NCBI GenBank assembly: GCA_031551875.1
Contig: JAVBNA010000019.1
Location: 1 to 43,620, forward strand
Source of the DNA: JAVBNA01 sp031551875
GTDB taxonomy: Bacteria; Bacillota; Clostridia; Oscillospirales; Acutalibacteraceae
Direction: 5' to 3'
DNA length: 43,620 bases
Below, piece after piece: positions 13,077 to 21,717 of the stretch. Below the pieces are notes generated by a model, which saw nothing but the letters and a program-made list of their open reading frames with translations, was not told the DNA's origin and made no database searches. Every line of letters begins with the position of its first letter. Position 1 is the stretch's first letter. Both the position numbers and the translations under genes were made by a program.

Positions 13077-14261
13077 ATGGTTCTTCCTGTATATATCGAG
13101 GAAATATTGGAAATCCTGTATGAAAATGGATATGAGGCGTATGTTGTAGGCGGCTGTGTGCGGGACAGCCTCATGGGGAGGACGCCCCAAGATTATGACG
13201 TCACAACCTCGGCGCGTCCGGCGGACATTATGCGGATTTTTCCGAGGACCGCGCCCACCGGGGAAAAATACGGCACCGTCACCGTGCTGACAGACTGCGA
13301 GCCGGTCGAGGTGACCACTTTCCGCACCGACGGGGACTACCCGGACGGGCGGCGTCCCAATGAAGTGACCTTTACCGCAAGCATAGAAGCGGATCTCTCC
13401 CGACGTGATCTGACCGTCAATGCAATCGGCTACAGCCATCGGACGGGGTATGTTGATCCCTTCGGAGGCAGGGAGGACATCGACAAACAGATCCTGCGCA
13501 CGGTGGGCGACCCGGCTGAGCGATTTTCCGAGGATGCGCTGCGTATCCTGCGGGTGTTCCGCTTCGCGGCGGCACTGGGCTTTCCCATGGAGCTCGGCAC
13601 GGTGTCCGCCTGTGCACGGCTCATGGATACGCTTGAAAAGGTCAGTGCCGAGCGCATCACGGCGGAGCTGTCCAAAGCCCTCATGGGGGCGTACCCCGTT
13701 AGGCTACTTCCCCTTTTTGAGTGGGGCGGGCTGTCCTTTTTAGGATTTCGGCCGCCGGGCAGGCAGATTGCGTGGAATTGCCTGCCTGCCGATCTGTCCT
13801 GCCGCTGGGCAGCGCTGCTTTTCCTGTGCGGCAGGGAGGCTCCCCTTGTCATACTGAAAAGGCTTAGGCTCGACAACGTTACCAAACGACTTGCGGGTAC
13901 AATGGTGACAGCCCTTGGACAGGCGCTGCCACAGACGCCTGTAGCGATAAAACATTTTTTCCATACAGTTTCGACAACTTCAGTTCATAATTTTATGCTA
14001 ACCTATGAAGTAGTAAACGGTGCAAGCGCAGAAAGGAGCATTGCTGTGTTTGAGAGAATTATGGAGAGAAACGAGCCCTGGAACGTGTCCATGCTGGACA
14101 TCGGCGGTGACGATCTCATCGGGATGGGCATCGCGGAGGGACAGGCGGTCGGGGAAGTGCTCGATATATTGTGCTGCTGCGTTATTGAGCGTCCTGAGAT
14201 CAATGAAAAAGAAGTCCTCAAAATGATTGCCACAGAATACTACGGCAAATTTTATCTTTGA
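13077..14261 (+). CDS. cca: CCA tRNA nucleotidyltransferase
   Basis: A 394-residue class II nucleotidyltransferase. It has YVVGGCVRDSLMGR (22-35), the catalytic DYD (Asp39, Asp41), the NTP-discriminating RRDLTVNAI, and FSEDALRILRVFRFAA, the hinge of tRNA CCA-adding enzymes. It would add or repair the 3' CCA of tRNAs. The C-terminal half is divergent, and no HD phosphohydrolase motif is visible. The start is preceded by GGAAAGGGGCGGGAAGG. The next gene, spoVFA, begins 84 nt downstream after a hairpin that doubles as a potential terminator. Confidence 0.93.
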   Translation: MVLPVYIEEILEILYENGYEAYVVGGCVRDSLMGRTPQDYDVTTSARPADIMRIFPRTAPTGEKYGTVTVLTDCEPVEVTTFRTDGDYPDGRRPNEVTFTASIEADLSRRDLTVNAIGYSHRTGYVDPFGGREDIDKQILRTVGDPAERFSEDALRILRVFRFAAALGFPMELGTVSACARLMDTLEKVSAERITAELSKALMGAYPVRLLPLFEWGGLSFLGFRPPGRQIAWNCLPADLSCRWAALLFLCGREAPLVILKRLRLDNVTKRLAGTMVTALGQALPQTPVAIKHFFHTVSTTSVHNFMLTYEVVNGASAERSIAVFERIMERNEPWNVSMLDIGGDDLIGMGIAEGQAVGEVLDILCCCVIERPEINEKEVLKMIATEYYGKFYL

Positions 14262-14298
14262 GCCAAAACTGATCCGCCGAACTGCGCACCAATCATAT

Positions 14299-14340
14299 GA
14301 AACCTCCATAGAATGTAGAGGAATACATTCTAAGGAGGTT
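14299..14340 (+). promoter_or_regulatory. long hairpin sequestering the spoVFA ribosome-binding site
   Basis: AAACCTCC and GAATGT pair with ACATTC and GGAGGTTT to give about 16 bp with one mismatch. The loop is AGAGGAAT. The 3' arm contains AAGGAGG, the Shine-Dalgarno of spoVFA, and is followed by TTTTTCTATG. It can act as a terminator for cca or as an RNA switch hiding the ribosome site. Confidence 0.65.
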
Positions 14341-14345
14341 TTTCT

Positions 14346-15218
14346 ATGCTCAAAAGCCTTTGTGTGCTTGGGGGCGACGTACGGCAGGCCTATCTCGCGC
14401 AGGCGCTTTCCGAGGAAGGCTTTGCGGTGCGGGCGGCAGCCCTGGACCAATATATTTTTTCTGATCCCGCCATCAAGGTGGGCCCGATCGAGCGGGCCAT
14501 TGAAAAGTCAGACTGTGTGATTCTCCCCCTTCCGGTGACCATGGACGGCGTTTCGCTCAACGCCCCCATGACGGTCAAGCGCATCGATCTTGACCGCGAC
14601 TTTGCCGAGATGCTCGAGGGGAAATATGTGCTGGGCGGACAGATCGACAAGATCCCCCGTGTCGGGGAATGGACGCGGATGGAGCTTGCAGATTACTACT
14701 TACAGGAGGCGCTTATTGTAGGCAATGCGGTGCTGACTGCCGAGGCGGCAATTTCGCTTGCGGTCGCCCAGACGCCCTACGGGCTGGTGCGCTCCAGATG
14801 CCTGATCGTCGGCTTCGGACGGATCGGAAAGAGCCTTGCAGGGATGCTTAAGGGCATCGGCTGTGACGTGACTGTCTCAGCGCGCAAAAAGGAGGACTTC
14901 GCCTGGATCGAGGCAATCGGTCTGCGCGCCGTGCGCACAGAGGAGCTTAGGGAGCATGTGAGTGACATGGACATCGTGTTCAACACGGTTCCCGTCGTGG
15001 TGATGCCCGAGCAGGTTCTGGAGCAGTGCAAGAAGACCGTGCTGGTGATTGATCTCGCCTCCAAACCGGGCGGCGTCGACTACATCCGTGCGGAGGAGCT
15101 GGGCATAAAGGCGCTCAAGGCGCTCAACCTGCCGGGCAAATACAGCCCCCGTACGGCGGCAGACCTGATTAAGACGACGGTCAAAAGCATGATTGAGGAG
15201 GTGAACAAGCGTGGATAA
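14346..15218 (+). CDS. spoVFA: dipicolinate synthase subunit A
   Basis: A 290-residue homologue of SpoVFA/DpaA. With SpoVFB it oxidises 4-hydroxy-tetrahydrodipicolinate to dipicolinic acid in the mother cell during sporulation. It has the N-terminal DpaA domain starting SLCVLGGDVRQAYLAQ, the conserved NAPMTVKRID-like segment, and a Rossmann nucleotide-binding motif RCLIVGFGRIGKSLAG near 150-166. AAGGAGG lies 10 nt upstream of the ATG but inside a strong hairpin. The stop overlaps the spoVFB start by 8 nt. Many clostridia of cluster I lack spoVF and make dipicolinate differently, so its presence is informative about lineage. Confidence 0.95.
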   Translation: MLKSLCVLGGDVRQAYLAQALSEEGFAVRAAALDQYIFSDPAIKVGPIERAIEKSDCVILPLPVTMDGVSLNAPMTVKRIDLDRDFAEMLEGKYVLGGQIDKIPRVGEWTRMELADYYLQEALIVGNAVLTAEAAISLAVAQTPYGLVRSRCLIVGFGRIGKSLAGMLKGIGCDVTVSARKKEDFAWIEAIGLRAVRTEELREHVSDMDIVFNTVPVVVMPEQVLEQCKKTVLVIDLASKPGGVDYIRAEELGIKALKALNLPGKYSPRTAADLIKTTVKSMIEEVNKRG

Positions 15219-15780
15219 AAAGAGACTGGGTTTTTGCATGACAGGTTCCTACTGTACGTTTTCCAATGTGATCGAGGTAATGAAGCAGCTTGCGGAGGAA
15301 TATGACATCCTGCCCATCCTGTCCGAGCACGCCTATGAAACAGACACACGCTTTGGAGAGGCGACGGTTTTTGCGGAGATCATCGAGGAAATCTGCGGGC
15401 ATTCGATTATCCACACCATCCCCGGAGCCGAACCCATCGGACCCCAAAATATGACCGACATCATGCTGATCGCACCCTGCACGGGCAACACGCTCGCTAA
15501 GCTGAGCTACGGGATCACCGACGGGACGGTGACCATGGCGGCCAAGTCCCACCTGCGCGGCGCAAAGCCGCTCGTGCTGGCACTGGCAACCAACGACGCG
15601 CTGGGTGCGTCGGCACAGAACATGGGACGGCTGCTCAACACAAAAAACATCTATTTTGTCCCCTTTGCGCAGGACGACGCAGAGAAAAAGCCGCGGTCGC
15701 TGGTCGCGGACTTTTCCTGGACCCAGAACGCGCTGAAGGCGGCACTGTGTGGACAGCAGATCCAGCCTCTTTTGCTGTGA
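15211..15780 (+). CDS. spoVFB: dipicolinate synthase subunit B (flavoprotein)
   Basis: A 189-residue flavoprotein-fold protein of the SpoVFB/DpaB family. It has the start GFCMTGSYCTFSNVIEVMKQ, the central IAPCTGNTLAKLSYGITDG and ALATNDALGASAQNMG, all typical of the family. It forms the dipicolinate synthase complex with SpoVFA. The GTG start at 15211 follows GGAGGTG and overlaps the spoVFA stop, which indicates translational coupling. The operon probably ends at the GC-rich hairpin 15824-15857. Confidence 0.94.
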   Translation: MDKKRLGFCMTGSYCTFSNVIEVMKQLAEEYDILPILSEHAYETDTRFGEATVFAEIIEEICGHSIIHTIPGAEPIGPQNMTDIMLIAPCTGNTLAKLSYGITDGTVTMAAKSHLRGAKPLVLALATNDALGASAQNMGRLLNTKNIYFVPFAQDDAEKKPRSLVADFSWTQNALKAALCGQQIQPLLL

Positions 15781-15823
15781 CGGTTGAAAGCTCGGCGTCA
15801 GTGTGCTACAATCAACAAAACGA

Positions 15824-15857
15824 ATGATGCCCGCCCCAATTCCGGGGCGGGCATCAT
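15824..15857. terminator. GC-rich 14-bp hairpin after spoVFB
   Basis: ATGATGCCCGCCCC (15824-15837) pairs exactly with 15844-15857 around AATTCC. No T-tract follows on the plus strand, so termination strength is uncertain. Confidence 0.6.
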
Positions 15858-15883
15858 AAAAAGCAAACAAGGAGGAAAATCGT

Positions 15884-16090
15884 ATGCCCATTTGTCCCAA
15901 CTGTCAAACTGAGTATGAAGAGGTCTGCCCCAACTGCGGACAGGCTGAAGAGCCGCCCCCGTTCATTCACAAAAGCCCTTATGTCCGCGCGACGGTCAAG
16001 GTGCTCATGGTTGTGGGCTTTCTGGTGCTGGTTGCGCTGGTGGTGTTCGGCACCGATGCGCTCATCGAGTGGATCAGAGGCCTATTCTGA
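15884..16090 (+). CDS. small zinc-ribbon membrane protein
   Basis: A 68-residue protein with two CxxC pairs (Cys4/Cys7 and Cys15/Cys18) forming a probable zinc ribbon, a Pro-rich linker, and one transmembrane helix at about 37-59 (VKVLMVVGFLVLVALVVFG). A short amphipathic tail IEWIRGLF follows. AAGGAGG is 8 nt upstream of the ATG, so translation is credible despite the small size. The 3' end overlaps the convergent thioesterase gene by 9 nt. Similar tiny zinc-ribbon membrane proteins are widespread in clostridia, but I do not recognise a function. Confidence 0.8.
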   Translation: MPICPNCQTEYEEVCPNCGQAEEPPPFIHKSPYVRATVKVLMVVGFLVLVALVVFGTDALIEWIRGLF

Positions 16091-16825
16091 GAGGCTTGTC
16101 CAGTGAAGCTGGGCCTGAAAACAGGACAGGCCATTCTGGTTGACGCCGCTGAAAATGTCACCGTCTCCGGCACGGAAGCGTGAGAGCGTGACCGTGTCGC
16201 CGGGACGAATCTCGCTCGAATACACGATGTAAAAGTCCTTGATGCGGTGTTCCCGGAAGGCGCTGAGTCCCGCCATGTCGCAGATCCAGGACAGGTACTT
16301 GGCGTTGTTGAGGTGGTTGTTGACGTCAATTTCGCTGTACCGTGGAGAGCGGGTGGTCACCTCGTCGGGTGTTTCCGGAACCTTGAGCCGTTTGGGAAGT
16401 TCAAACGGCGCGGGAAGGTCAGACGTGTCGGGGAGGGGGAATACGCCTTCCCGGTCGACAAACATCTCGCGTGTTTTTGTGCCGATGATGACCCAGAGTG
16501 AATTGCACTCACAGATCAGCTGTCCGGCCTCGTCATGGACAAGGAAATAACGGGGATAAAAACAGCGCCGTGTCTGACCCGGCCACGTGGTGATGCGTAT
16601 GCGCTGCCCCCGCATGGGCGGAACGTGCATTTGTACGCAGGTCTTAGTGAGCACCCACGCGAGATCCATGGGATGCATCCGGTCATAGCCTAAGTCAAAA
16701 CTGTTTGCATGGACGCCGGCAATGTTCTGAAACAGGGTCAAAACAGCCTCCGGCGTCATCCTTTCCATGCAGTCCACATCGGTATCGGGAATGACATACT
16801 CCTCGGTATATACGTTCATAGACAT
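16082..16825 (-). CDS. acyl-ACP thioesterase (FatA/FatB-type)
   Basis: A 247-residue double hot-dog thioesterase. It would hydrolyse acyl-ACP and so release free fatty acids or set chain length. The N-terminal hot dog has the family opening (YVIPDTDVDCMERM) and the substrate-side WPGQTRRCFYPRYF. The C-terminal hot dog has the catalytic loop SEIDVNNHLNNAKYLSW, with Asn/His positioned as in plant and bacterial FatA. The ATG at 16825 follows GAGGG. A weak promoter (TAAAAT on the minus strand at 16862-16857) diverges from the metY promoter. There are no fatty acid genes next to it. Confidence 0.9.
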   Translation of the reverse strand: MSMNVYTEEYVIPDTDVDCMERMTPEAVLTLFQNIAGVHANSFDLGYDRMHPMDLAWVLTKTCVQMHVPPMRGQRIRITTWPGQTRRCFYPRYFLVHDEAGQLICECNSLWVIIGTKTREMFVDREGVFPLPDTSDLPAPFELPKRLKVPETPDEVTTRSPRYSEIDVNNHLNNAKYLSWICDMAGLSAFREHRIKDFYIVYSSEIRPGDTVTLSRFRAGDGDIFSGVNQNGLSCFQAQLHWTSLSE

Positions 16826-16887
16826 ATGGAGCCCTCACTTCTTACAGGATATGAATATTTTACACCGAAATGTGTACGAAGTAAACC

Positions 16888-16916
16888 TTGACATTTACCG
16901 GATAACTTGTTATGAT
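16888..16916 (+). promoter_or_regulatory. sigma-A promoter of metY
   Basis: TTGACA (16888-16893), 17-nt spacer, TATGAT (16911-16916). The remaining leader to the ATG is about 42 nt, too short for a SAM riboswitch or T-box. Confidence 0.8.
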
Positions 16917-16958
16917 TTCTCGTAACCCCTAAAAAAATATACAAGGAGGAAATCAGCA

Positions 16959-18224
16959 ATGCATATCAACACAAAGTGCATTCAGGAAGGCTACAAGCCG
17001 GAAAACGGACAGCCGAGGGTTTTGCCCATTGCGCAGAGCACGACCTTCAAGTACGACTCCGCCGAGAGCCTGGGTCAGTTGTTTGACCTCAAGGCAGCCG
17101 GACATTTCTACACCCGTCTGTCCAATCCGACCATTGAAGCGGTGGAAAACAAAGTCGCCGCGCTGGAAGGCGGTGTTGGCGCGATGATGACCTCCTCGGG
17201 TCAAGCGGCGTCACTGGCCAGCATCTTTAACATTGCCCGCGCCGGAGACCATGTGGTATGTTCGAGCGCCATTTACGGCGGGACATTCAACCTCTTCAAC
17301 AAGACCATGCGGGAGATGGGGATCGACTTCACATTTGTCCGTCCCGACGCAGACGAAGAGGAACTTCAGGCCGCCTTTAAAGACAATACGAAATGTGTGT
17401 TCGGAGAAACCATTTCAAACCCCTCGCTCGATGTGCTGGACATTGAAAAGTTTGCCGGCGCAGCGCACAAAAACGGTGTCCCGCTTATCATCGACAACAC
17501 CTTTGCAACGCCTATTTTCTGCCGTCCTTTTGAGTTCGGCGCTGACATCGTCGTGCACTCCACCACGAAATACATGGACGGCCACGCGGTATCTTTAGGT
17601 GGCATGATCGTGGACAGCGGCAAATTCGATTGGACAAACGGGAAGTTCCCCGGCCTGACCGAGCCGGACGAGACCTATCACGGTTCCCGCTATACCGAAC
17701 AGTTCGGCGCGGCCGCCTATATCGTCAAGGCGCGCACCCATCTGATGCGTGACCTCGGTATCCAGGCCAGCCCTCAGAACGCATTTTTGCTCAATCTCGG
17801 TCTGGAAACACTGCATCTGCGTATGGAGCGCCACAGTCAGAACGCGCTGCGCATTGCGGAATATCTGGAGAAGGACGACAAGATCGCCTGGGTCAAGTTC
17901 CCCGGTCTGCCTTCGAGCCCGCAGTATGCGCTGACACAAAAATATCTGCCGGAGGGCACCTGCGGCGTCATTTCCTTTGGCGTCAAGGGCGGGAGAGAGG
18001 CTTGCATGACCTTCATGGACAGCCTGAAAATTGCCGCCGTGGTCACCCACGTGGCAGACCTGCGCACCTGTGTGTTGCATCCCGCCAGCACCACGCACCG
18101 TCAGCTGAGCGACAAGCAGCTCGAAGAGGCGGGGGTTTCGGTCGATCTGATTCGTTTTTCGGTGGGTCTTGAGCATGCCGACGACCTGATTGCGGACATT
18201 GCGCAGGCACTCGAAAAAATATAA
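16959..18224 (+). CDS. metY: O-acetylhomoserine sulfhydrylase-type PLP enzyme
   Basis: A 421-residue member of the Cys/Met metabolism PLP family. The YTRLSNPT pyridoxal-phosphate contact (51-58), SSGQAA (79-84), IIDNTFATP and the Schiff-base Lys204 in HSTTKYMDGHA are all present. The closing part (TCVLHPASTTHRQL) is the usual substrate-binding region. Overall organisation favours O-acetylhomoserine (thiol)-lyase over cystathionine gamma-synthase. A methionine gamma-lyase activity cannot be excluded from sequence alone. AAGGAGG precedes the ATG. It is monocistronic, with its own promoter and terminator. Confidence 0.9.
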   Translation: MHINTKCIQEGYKPENGQPRVLPIAQSTTFKYDSAESLGQLFDLKAAGHFYTRLSNPTIEAVENKVAALEGGVGAMMTSSGQAASLASIFNIARAGDHVVCSSAIYGGTFNLFNKTMREMGIDFTFVRPDADEEELQAAFKDNTKCVFGETISNPSLDVLDIEKFAGAAHKNGVPLIIDNTFATPIFCRPFEFGADIVVHSTTKYMDGHAVSLGGMIVDSGKFDWTNGKFPGLTEPDETYHGSRYTEQFGAAAYIVKARTHLMRDLGIQASPQNAFLLNLGLETLHLRMERHSQNALRIAEYLEKDDKIAWVKFPGLPSSPQYALTQKYLPEGTCGVISFGVKGGREACMTFMDSLKIAAVVTHVADLRTCVLHPASTTHRQLSDKQLEEAGVSVDLIRFSVGLEHADDLIADIAQALEKI

Positions 18225-18242
18225 TCAGCTGATAAAAGCTTA

Positions 18243-18282
18243 AAAAAACAGCCGCAGGGGATGCCCCCTACGGCTGTTTTTT
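18243..18282. terminator. shared terminator of metY and the protease operon
   Basis: AAAACAGCCG and CGGCTGTTTT form the outer stem, with inner AGGGG/CCCCT pairing. It overlaps the stop codon of the minus-strand protease gene and follows metY by about 18 nt. Confidence 0.85.
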
Positions 18283-19993
18283 ATGTTGCCTGCATCAGAA
18301 CAAAGGAGTTGTACAGGTTTAGTCTTCCGTATCCCCATTGTGCGTTGGGGTATACGGTGTTCGGATCCCGGATACAGCCGCGGATCAAAAAGGACTTAAT
18401 CCGGGAGGTGTTGAGGGACGGATCGTTTCCATTCACGACGCCCCACTGCATCATCAGCGCGCTCGCTCCTGTCGTCATAGCTGCGGCAACGCTGGTTCCT
18501 GTCATGGTTCCATGGCCGTCCGGGTATTCGGCACCGACATTGACGCCGGGGGCGGTCAGGTCGGGGCTCATCTTGGGCGTCCGCGTCGGTCCCCAAGAGG
18601 AAGCGGTGTACAGCCCGTTGTTTTGAGAGTTATAGGCGCCGCAGGAGATGACGCCGAAGGTGGTGGCAGGAGACACGATGGTGAAATTGGGGGAGGGGGA
18701 CAGAAAGGTGATACCCGGTTCAATGAAGCCGGTGATGGGCAGCCACATGTGAAAGGAACCGTCCAGGATAATGTCTCCATACAGCGTGATGGTCCAGATT
18801 CCGGGTGTGGCGTTTTGAATCTTAACGATGGTCACCTGTGCGCCGGAGCTTTCAAGCGGATACAGGTACTGCACGGTGATGATTGAACGCTCAAGCACCA
18901 GGCTGGTTTGATATTGAGACCCGGGCTTGGCGGGGACACGCCCGACCCTTTCCCCAGCCGGGGAAGTCAGGGATACGGAGAAGAGATCGGCTTCGGTGTT
19001 CCAGATGGTCATATATATGTTGCCGCCATTGTCGCCCACCTGAATATCCACATTTTGTGTTCCGCCCTGCTCTTCGATGATCCCCTGCGTATGGTGGCGC
19101 GCATCGCTTTCATTGCCGGCGGCCGCGCAGAGGCATACTTTGCTGTGATACGAAAGCTCGTTGAGGTATTGTTCAAACAGAGAGAAGCCGTCATTCCCGC
19201 TGTAATTGCTGCCGAGCCCCAGACAAATCACCACAGGTCGGTTCAGTTCCTGCGCTTTGCGGTAAATATAGTCAACGCCCTGCATGACCGAGGTGCTTAA
19301 ATAAGCATTTTGCTGTGCGGCGGGGATCAGATAACGATCATAATAAAAAGGGCGCGCCTGGGTAAGCTTGACGACGATCAGCTCGGCGTCAGGAGCTGCA
19401 CCGATATTTTGCGCAGTGGGTCTGCCGGCCGCGAGGGAGGCCAGAAAAGTACCGTGGCCGACCGTGTCCTGCTGTGGCACGATGACATGCGGATCCTCTG
19501 AGCTCAGCGCCGCATCAATCTGTTCCTTTGAGTATTCGGCGCCGAAATGGTAGTAGTCGGGAGCATTGCCCAGGGCGGTCTGATCCCATAAATACTGAAT
19601 TTTACTGGTGCCGTCCTCATAGATAAAGGCGTCATTTGTATAGTCAATTCCGGTATCCACAAAACCGATCAATACACCCCGTCCGCTCAGGTCAAGAAAG
19701 GGAGAGCTCTGCACCCTGGGGATGCCCGCCGCCTCCAGGTTTTTCAGATCCATCAGCCCGACCACGGTGGGGAAAATGTTAAAAGTCACCACACCAAATT
19801 CGTCAAGCAGCAGAGAGGCGTTTTCTGCTTTGGCGTATATAATGACAAATCCGCCGCTCAGAACGGGGCCAAGCCGAGCATTGGAACCCCGTTCATTCAG
19901 TAAATTCAAAAGAGCCGAGCTCTCCAGTGTCACATATTCCACCGTGTCAGGTTCCAAAATGAATTGCTCTAAGGGAACTTCTGGACTGCTCAT
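18281..19993 (-). CDS. subtilisin-like serine protease, Csp-like, second in operon
   Basis: A 570-residue S8 peptidase with the clostridial Csp-type architecture. A short N-terminal pro-region (1 to about 90) comes first. The catalytic domain is interrupted by a large beta-rich insertion (roughly 320-450), and the protein ends WGYGRLNLYNSF. All three catalytic residues are present: Asp113 (FVDTGID), His180 (TVGHGT) and Ser501 (GTSVAAAM). No signal peptide is visible, which fits spore-associated Csp proteins. The ATG at 19993 is chosen because AAGGAGG lies 8 nt upstream; a GTG at 20002 overlaps that site. It is 15 nt downstream of a paralogous protease and near a SleC-like gene, suggesting cortex-hydrolase activation during germination. 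That role is inferred. Confidence 0.88.
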   Translation of the reverse strand: MSSPEVPLEQFILEPDTVEYVTLESSALLNLLNERGSNARLGPVLSGGFVIIYAKAENASLLLDEFGVVTFNIFPTVVGLMDLKNLEAAGIPRVQSSPFLDLSGRGVLIGFVDTGIDYTNDAFIYEDGTSKIQYLWDQTALGNAPDYYHFGAEYSKEQIDAALSSEDPHVIVPQQDTVGHGTFLASLAAGRPTAQNIGAAPDAELIVVKLTQARPFYYDRYLIPAAQQNAYLSTSVMQGVDYIYRKAQELNRPVVICLGLGSNYSGNDGFSLFEQYLNELSYHSKVCLCAAAGNESDARHHTQGIIEEQGGTQNVDIQVGDNGGNIYMTIWNTEADLFSVSLTSPAGERVGRVPAKPGSQYQTSLVLERSIITVQYLYPLESSGAQVTIVKIQNATPGIWTITLYGDIILDGSFHMWLPITGFIEPGITFLSPSPNFTIVSPATTFGVISCGAYNSQNNGLYTASSWGPTRTPKMSPDLTAPGVNVGAEYPDGHGTMTGTSVAAAMTTGASALMMQWGVVNGNDPSLNTSRIKSFLIRGCIRDPNTVYPNAQWGYGRLNLYNSFVLMQAT

Positions 19994-20008
19994 AGACAGC
20001 ACCTCCTT

Positions 20009-21703
20009 CTATATAGTTTGAAGAAACAATTCATCCATTGTGTCTTGCAGACATAACTGTCCATAGCCCCATATGGGATTGGGATAGTCCAAATCGGGCG
20101 AACGGGACGCGCCCTTTCGCAGGTATGCTTTGACCTTTGCCCCGTACAGAAAGGGGTCATGGCCCTGCACAATGCCCCACTGCATCATCAGCGCCGCTGA
20201 GCCGGTCACAAAGGGCGCGGCAATGCTGGTTCCGCTGAAAGCGTCATAGCCGCCGCCCGCCCGTGCCGTTACAATGGCCACCGCGGGCGCCACAAGATCG
20301 GGCTTGACATACACTTCCTCCCGGGTATAGCCCCGTCCGGAAAAAGAAGCGGCGCTGTTTGTGGCGGAGTTATAGCCCCCCACGGCGATGACGTTCAGAG
20401 CAGTGGAAGGGAGGGTGAGTGTGGTCGCCGTGCTTGGCTGAAGAAACGCTGTGGAGGTGGTCACCTCTTCTACGGTGGGGAGCCAGAGATCAAAGTCGCC
20501 GACCACCACATGATCCCCGCGCACAATCAGGCGGAAAAGCCCGCTGGGCAAAACCTCCTGACGCGTCTCAATGAAGAAAAAAATTTCCTGGGCGACGCTG
20601 TATCGTGTGGGCTGTCCGTAAAAAATGGACATATTGGCGTTTTGGGAAGAAAAATAAGTTATAGGGTCGCCGGAACGGATGATGCCGCTCGACAGACCCG
20701 AAGGGGTAATCAGCTCAACCGACAGGTCATCGACAAAATTTTTCCACATGGTTACATAGACGTTGGGATAGCCGCCTGAGACAATGAAATCCACATAGAC
20801 GGTTTCACCCTGGGCAATGCGGGCGCTAAAATGATGCCCTGCGGATCCCTCGTTCCCTGAAGAGACCACAAAGACTGATTTCCAGGTGTCGGCCATCGCG
20901 TTGACGTATTCCTCAAACAGGGAGTTTCCATTGTGCGCCCCGTTGTTGGAGCCAAAGCTCAGGTTGATTGAGACGGGCATGGAAAGCAGAACCGCTTTAT
21001 CATAAATGTACTTGATTGCCCGCATGATTTCAGAGGTGCGTGCAGAGGAATCTGAACCGTTCTGCCCCAGACGGACGACAAGCAGGGTTGAATCGGGTGC
21101 GACGCCAACATTTTGACCGGAGCTTGCGCGGCCGTTTCCGGCGGCAACACCTGCGACAGCGGTGCCGTGCCCAACGGTGTCCAGATCGGGGATCACGGAG
21201 AAGGGATCCACGCTCTGCAAAGCCTCGTTGAGCTGATCGTTTGTATATTCGGTTCCCTCATTGAACCCGTTCGGGAAGGGGCCGTCGCCGGTTTGATCCC
21301 AGAAGAAAAGGATGCGGCTTGTGCCGTTTTCATTGCGAAAGTCAGGATGGGTGTAATCAACACCGGAGTCAATGATAGCGACCAGCACACCCTCTCCCGT
21401 GAGATTATAACCGTCAGGAGAATGCACGGTAGTGATGCAGGAACGCGCAAGACTTTGCCTCAGGTTATGGGTGATGATTTTGGGAAACTCAATGTACTCA
21501 ATGCGCGGGTCGGCATACAGTGCTACAATGCGACTCGCCGGAGCGTTGATGATGGCATACCCTTTTCCGAGGTCCTCGGCTTCGACCTCCAGCTGTTCGG
21601 CCAATTCGTCAAGTACTCCGTTAAACTTGACAATGACTTCCAGGTTTTGGACAGGCAGAATCCCTTCAAGGCGTCCGGTAATTAAGTTAATGTCGTTGAG
21701 CAA
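20009..21703 (-). CDS. subtilisin-like serine protease, Csp-like, first protease in operon
   Basis: A 564-residue S8 peptidase paralogous to the following gene, with pro-region, catalytic domain and an internal jelly-roll-like insertion. The triad is intact: Asp112 (IDSGVDYTHP), His179 (TVGHGTAVAG) and Ser493 (GTSIAAPF). C. difficile CspA and CspC are pseudoproteases, but nothing here suggests that state. The start is a TTG at 21703 with AGGAGG 10 nt upstream; no ATG or GTG in frame has a better ribosome site. It begins 14 nt after the stop of a small Pro/aromatic protein and ends 15 nt before the next protease start. Its substrate is unknown; pro-SleC is a candidate from the neighbourhood. 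Confidence 0.88.
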   Translation of the reverse strand: MLNDINLITGRLEGILPVQNLEVIVKFNGVLDELAEQLEVEAEDLGKGYAIINAPASRIVALYADPRIEYIEFPKIITHNLRQSLARSCITTVHSPDGYNLTGEGVLVAIIDSGVDYTHPDFRNENGTSRILFFWDQTGDGPFPNGFNEGTEYTNDQLNEALQSVDPFSVIPDLDTVGHGTAVAGVAAGNGRASSGQNVGVAPDSTLLVVRLGQNGSDSSARTSEIMRAIKYIYDKAVLLSMPVSINLSFGSNNGAHNGNSLFEEYVNAMADTWKSVFVVSSGNEGSAGHHFSARIAQGETVYVDFIVSGGYPNVYVTMWKNFVDDLSVELITPSGLSSGIIRSGDPITYFSSQNANMSIFYGQPTRYSVAQEIFFFIETRQEVLPSGLFRLIVRGDHVVVGDFDLWLPTVEEVTTSTAFLQPSTATTLTLPSTALNVIAVGGYNSATNSAASFSGRGYTREEVYVKPDLVAPAVAIVTARAGGGYDAFSGTSIAAPFVTGSAALMMQWGIVQGHDPFLYGAKVKAYLRKGASRSPDLDYPNPIWGYGQLCLQDTMDELFLQTI

Positions 21704-21717
21704 TATTTATACACCTC

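Noticed and set aside
16917..16958. Possible SAM riboswitch or T-box upstream of metY
   Set aside because: The leader after the promoter is about 40 nt, too short for either, and no consensus motif is present.
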